From the NCBI GenBank assembly GCA_022866185.1, contig JALHUG010000182.1, positions 1-7,274 of the forward strand: 7,274 nt of DNA, read 5' to 3'. Numbering within the stretch: the first letter of the stretch is position 1; each line of letters opens with the position of its first letter. Position numbers and translations under genes: made by a program. The notes below the pieces were generated by a model that saw only the letters and a list, made by a program, of their open reading frames with translations, was not told the DNA's origin and searched no databases. Origin of the DNA: Dehalococcoidia bacterium (GTDB lineage: Bacteria > Chloroflexota > Dehalococcoidia > SM23-28-2). Positions 5,033 to 7,274 of the stretch are shown piece by piece.

Positions 5033-5623
5033 CTACAGCGCCTGGGGGATGATCATGCCGTAGTCCCCATCGCGCCGCCGATAGAGGAGGGCGTAGGTGT
5101 CAACATCGGCGTCGAAGAAGAGGAAGAAGTCGTGGTGCAAAAGTTCCATTTGCTCGATGGCCTCCTCCTCAGACATCGGCTTTACAGGAAAGCGCTTAAC
5201 GCGCACTACCCGTCCCAAAACGATCTCTATCTCCTCATCCTCCTCCCGTCCCTCCTCAACTTCCACAGGCTCTGCGACCTTTCCGGCCTGAGCCGCCCCC
5301 CTGGCCTTGACGTGCTTATCGCTGTGATACACCTTCTCCTTGTAGCGCCGCGCCTGATGGGACAGGACGTCGGCGGCCGCATCGATGGCAGGCAGGAGGC
5401 GAGGGCCTCTCTCCTCCGCCCGCAGGTAGGTACCATTACAGTTCACGGTTAGCTGCACCACGAACCGCCGGGCGTTCTCGCCCCCCTCCTGCTTCAGCTC
5501 AACTACCGCCTCATTCACCAGAGGGAGATAGCGGGCCAAACGGCTCAGCTTGCTGGTCGTGTACTCTCGCAGACTATCGGTGACGGCGACATGCCGCGAA
5601 CGAAAGGTGAGCTCCATCTCCAA
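5033..5623 (-). CDS. hpf: Long-form ribosome hibernation promoting factor (HPF/YfiA family)
   Basis: Long HPF binds the 30S decoding region and dimerises 70S ribosomes into inactive 100S particles in stationary phase or stress. Residues 1-105 are the RaiA-like ribosome-binding domain: MELTFRSRHVAVTDSLREYT, the VNEAVVELKQEGGENARRFVVQLTV strands, and basic HQARRYKEKVYHSDKHVK. A charged linker (about 106-135, rich in Glu) follows. The C-terminal dimerisation domain covers about 138-194: GRVVRVKRFPVKPMSEEEAIEQMELLHHDFFLFF, then LYRRRDGDYGMIIPQ. At 196 residues it is a standard long form. Two starts are possible: TTG at 5623, 5 nt after AGGGAGG, and ATG at 5617 (194 residues), 11 nt after it. Spacing favours TTG slightly. 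It sits 81 nt behind comF, the comF-hpf order also seen in Bacillus, and 22 nt ahead of the next gene. Confidence 0.96.
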   Translation of the reverse strand: MEMELTFRSRHVAVTDSLREYTTSKLSRLARYLPLVNEAVVELKQEGGENARRFVVQLTVNCNGTYLRAEERGPRLLPAIDAAADVLSHQARRYKEKVYHSDKHVKARGAAQAGKVAEPVEVEEGREEDEEIEIVLGRVVRVKRFPVKPMSEEEAIEQMELLHHDFFLFFDADVDTYALLYRRRDGDYGMIIPQAL

Positions 5624-5704
5624 TCAATCCTCCCTATGCATCCCCAAGCGGGGGCCTCCCCTCACTGCATTTTAGGGCCAAGCGGCTCTCCCTTTCAAGC
5701 GCGA

Positions 5705-6412
5705 TCAGTCCTCGCGGGCGAAGGTTAGGGCCCAAACGGAGGCAGCGCCGGCCTGGCGCAGGGCGCGGGCGCAGGCGTCGAGGGTGGCGCCGGTGGTCAT
5801 GACGTCGTCGATGAGAAGAATGCGCTTGCCCTCCACCCAGCGCCGGTCGGCGACAAAGGCATCGGTCACGTTGCGCTTGCGTGCTTCCGCGTCGGCGCTG
5901 CGGGCCTGGGGCGGAGTATTGCGACGGCGCGCCAGCCCTCGCCCGGCCAGAGGCAGGCCGCACCGACGGGAAAGCTCTCGCGCCAGTAGGGCCGACTGGT
6001 TGTAGCCTCGCAATCGCTGCCTCCTGGCGTAGAGAGGCACCGCCACCAGCAGGTCAGCCTCGATGGCCTCCTCCTCTACATAGCGAGCCATGAGCTGCGC
6101 CATCGGCTGAGCCAGAGCGGAAAGATAGTTGTACTTGAGGGCGTGCACCGCCTCCCGCGCCACGCCCTGGTAGAGGTAGAGCGAGCGCGCCCCTTGGAAG
6201 GCGGGCCTCTCCTCACGGCAGCGGCCGCAAGCATCCCCCTGGCGCTGGGGCTGCCAGCATACGGGACAGCGGGGCGGCCGAGCGCAAGGCAGTTCCGCCT
6301 GGCAGGACGAGCAGAGAAAGGAGCCATAAGCCCCGCAGCCGACACAGCGGGACGGAAAGAGAACGTCCAGGACCGCCTGGCGCACGCGGGCCAAAGGAGA
6401 AAGCCCTACCAT
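5705..6412 (-). CDS. comF: ComF family protein (phosphoribosyltransferase-like, zinc-ribbon N-terminus)
   Basis: ComF proteins are needed for uptake of transforming DNA in competent bacteria, as a cytoplasmic partner of the translocation machinery; in non-competent lineages the role is unclear. The N-terminus carries Cys pairs in CVGCGAYGSFLCSSC (C23, C26, C34, C37) and CPVCWQPQRQGDACGRC (C49, C52, C62, C65), a double zinc-binding arrangement. The C-terminal half is a type I phosphoribosyltransferase fold: LLVAVPLYARRQRLRGYNQ (121-139) and the PRPP-loop motif RILLIDDVMTTGAT (197-210). All expected elements are intact over 235 residues. The ATG at 6412 has GGGAGG 6 nt upstream. It heads the unit comF-hpf-3892..5010. 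No other competence gene is in the window, so natural competence cannot be claimed. Confidence 0.95.
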   Translation of the reverse strand: MVGLSPLARVRQAVLDVLFPSRCVGCGAYGSFLCSSCQAELPCARPPRCPVCWQPQRQGDACGRCREERPAFQGARSLYLYQGVAREAVHALKYNYLSALAQPMAQLMARYVEEEAIEADLLVAVPLYARRQRLRGYNQSALLARELSRRCGLPLAGRGLARRRNTPPQARSADAEARKRNVTDAFVADRRWVEGKRILLIDDVMTTGATLDACARALRQAGAASVWALTFARED

Positions 6413-6441
6413 CGATTGCCTCCCTGTCGCGCGTTCCTAGT

Positions 6442-6447
6442 ATTATA
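6442..6447 (-). promoter_or_regulatory. -10 box for comF
   Basis: On the minus strand a perfect TATAAT (within AGTATAATACT) lies 30 nt before the comF ATG. The start would fall near 6435, giving a short leader that still includes the GGGAGG site. At 17 nt spacing the -35 position reads GCCATG, a poor match, so only the -10 is supported. Confidence 0.45.
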
Positions 6448-6477
6448 CTGCCTTCGCCTTGCCCCATGGCCGGTTCG

Positions 6478-6755
6478 CCCTTGGTGGCTTGATTCTCGAC
6501 CCCCCCCCCGACAGGTCGGGGGGCATCGCATTCCCCCCATGCCCCAGCCTTATGGTCATTGACTAAGTAACTCGACACAAGGCAGGGCTGAAGCCCTGCA
6601 GCTACGACGCTGGCCGCTCTTCATTTCGTAGCTGCAGACCTTTAGGTCTGCCTGGAAAGGACAACTAGATATGTCGGCCTATTTTTCTCAACGGCCTTCA
6701 GGCTGGGGTTGTGTACGAACCCGAGAGTTCAGAACCCGTCAATCATGAACCAGTT
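6478..6755 (+). repeat. Copy B of the interspersed hairpin-rich intergenic repeat, longest copy
   Basis: This fills most of the divergent comF/moaD gap (6413-6806). It shares blocks in order with copy A: GGTGGCTTGATTCTCGACCCCC, ATGGTCAT, GGCAGGGCT/AGCCCTGC (6582-6599, compact hairpin), CTGCAGCTACGA (6596-6607) against TCGTAGCTGCAG (6626-6637), GCAGACC/GGTCTGC (6634-6651), CCTGGAAAGGACAACTAG, and AGGCTGGGGTT. Relative to A it has extra material at about 6510-6550, including CCCCCCGAC-AG-GTCGGGGGG (6504-6523), and at about 6669-6698. Its right end, through CATGAACCAG (6744-6753), matches copy C. The run of ten C residues at 6500-6509 may be slippage-prone. Confidence 0.8.
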
Positions 6756-6758
6756 ACC

Positions 6759-6788
6759 TTGCCCCGCCTCAGACGACTGCATTAAACT
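6759..6788 (+). promoter_or_regulatory. Possible moaD promoter
   Basis: TTGCCC (6759-6764) and TAAACT (6783-6788) are separated by 18 nt, each matching 4 of 6 consensus positions. Transcription would start near 6795, only about 12 nt before the GTG of moaD, so the mRNA may be nearly leaderless. This agrees with the lack of a strong ribosome binding site there. It lies just outside the right end of repeat copy B. Confidence 0.35.
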
Positions 6789-6806
6789 GAGAACGGGTAA
6801 GAAAAC

Positions 6807-7064
6807 GTGAAGGTCAGGGTGAAATTCTTCGCCGCTCTCCACGACATGACGGGCAGGCGCGAGCTGGATCTGGAGGTGCGCGAGGGCCTGACGGTCGGCG
6901 AGCTCCGCCGCGACCTCTACGCTCGCTTCCCCCGCCTGGCCGACTACAGCGGCAGCCTGATGTACAGCGTGAACGCCGACTACGTCCCCGCTGACTACCC
7001 CCTGGGCGACGGCGATGAGGTGGCCTTCATCCCGCCAGTGAGCGGAGGCGCCCATGCTCATTAG
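6807..7064 (+). CDS. moaD: Molybdopterin synthase sulfur carrier subunit
   Basis: MoaD is a small ubiquitin-like protein whose C-terminal Gly-Gly is adenylated by MoeB, thiocarboxylated, and inserted into MoaE to deliver sulfur to precursor Z (cPMP) in molybdenum cofactor synthesis. The beta-grasp fold is evident: MKVRVKFFAALHDMTG, the helix LTVGELRRDLYARFPRL (28-44), VNADYVPADYPLGDGDEVAFIPPVSGG (55-81). Unusually, the Gly80-Gly81 pair is followed by AHAH before the stop. Active MoaD normally ends at Gly-Gly, so the tail must be trimmed, tolerated, or the reading is imperfect. The start is GTG at 6807 with only a weak upstream GGGTAAG; a GTG at codon 5 would cut the first strand. It overlaps moaE by 11 nt. 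Confidence 0.92.
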   Translation: MKVRVKFFAALHDMTGRRELDLEVREGLTVGELRRDLYARFPRLADYSGSLMYSVNADYVPADYPLGDGDEVAFIPPVSGGAHAH

Positions 7065-7274
7065 GATCAACGCCGACCCCCTCGAACCCCAGCCCTTCAT
7101 CGAGCACGTCCGCCGCGACGAGAGCGGGGCGGTCGCCCTCTTCTTGGGCGTTGTGCGCAACAACAACCTGGGACGGCGCGTCCTCCATCTGGAGTACGAT
7201 GCCTATACCGTCATGGACGAGAAGAAGCTGAGGCAGGTAGCCGAGGAGGTCACGGCGCGCTGGCCCATCACCGA
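7054..7274 (+). CDS. moaE: Molybdopterin synthase catalytic subunit, N-terminal part (cut by window edge)
   Basis: MoaE is the large catalytic subunit that, with thiocarboxylated MoaD, converts precursor Z into molybdopterin. The 73 complete codons visible show the family start: MLIRINADPLEPQPFIEHV, then GAVALFLGVVRNNNLGRRV (25-43) with the conserved VRN-x-N-x-G segment, where R35 aligns with a functional Arg of the E. coli enzyme, and HLEYDAYTVMDEKKLRQVAEE (45-65) followed by ARWPIT. The later catalytic lysine region lies outside the window. The ATG at 7054 has GGAGG 5 nt upstream. That site is formed by the Gly80-Gly81 codons of moaD, so the two proteins are translationally coupled and probably made in matched amounts. 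Confidence 0.95.
   Translation, partial: MLIRINADPLEPQPFIEHVRRDESGAVALFLGVVRNNNLGRRVLHLEYDAYTVMDEKKLRQVAEEVTARWPIT

Noticed and set aside
3913..5052. Plus-strand open frame of 379 codons opposite the NTP-transferase-like gene
   Set aside because: The minus-strand frame shows protein-like strands and motifs and fits the comF-hpf unit. The plus frame is Gln/Gly rich with no motif and would read across the hpf junction.
5634..5963. Minus-strand Arg-rich frame of 109 codons within comF
   Set aside because: It is out of frame with the intact ComF PRPP motif, and its Arg/Pro-rich composition is typical of GC-rich off-frames.
6729..7166. Minus-strand 145-codon frame opposite moaD-moaE
   Set aside because: It is a shadow of two clear, overlapping molybdopterin synthase genes on the plus strand.

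Overview
The window is a GC-rich bacterial chromosome segment made mostly of housekeeping genes, with one lower-GC accessory island. The organism is not identified directly. The gene content (rpsF-ssb, glyA, comF-hpf, moaD-moaE), frequent TTG/GTG starts and short palindrome-rich intergenic repeats would fit a Chloroflexota (Dehalococcoidia-like) lineage, but that is a low-to-moderate confidence inference. A database search of the SHMT, ComF and HPF proteins would settle it.

Layout. (1) 1-671, minus strand: rpsF (ribosomal protein S6, TTG start) followed by ssb (cut by the window edge), behind a good extended -10 promoter. (2) 672-2096, plus strand: a type II toxin-antitoxin pair of the VapBC45 kind. 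It has a MerR-like/DUF433 antitoxin and an overlapping PIN-like (DUF5615/Mut7-C-type) toxin, preceded by several palindromes and visibly lower in GC than its neighbours. (3) 2264-3668, minus: glyA (serine hydroxymethyltransferase) behind a 125-nt leader containing an intrinsic terminator, so it is probably attenuated. (4) 3892-6412, minus: comF, hpf (long-form ribosome hibernation factor) and an unrecognised protein with a degenerate nucleotidyltransferase-like N-terminal half, probably one transcription unit. (5) 6807-7274, plus: moaD and moaE (cut by the window edge), the two subunits of molybdopterin synthase, overlapping by 11 nt.

The intergenic gaps at 2180-2235, 3690-3880 and 6478-6755 hold three same-orientation copies, or partial copies, of a modular, hairpin-rich interspersed repeat. 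They differ from one another by insertion or loss of small hairpin cassettes.

The most notable points are the terminator inside the glyA leader, the mosaic repeat family, and a MoaD whose essential C-terminal Gly-Gly is followed by four extra residues while its Gly codons double as the moaE ribosome binding site. Also notable are the VapBC45-type island with its palindromes and the NTP-transferase-like protein beside hpf that lacks expected catalytic residues. No CRISPR array, rRNA, tRNA, transposase or phage gene was seen.
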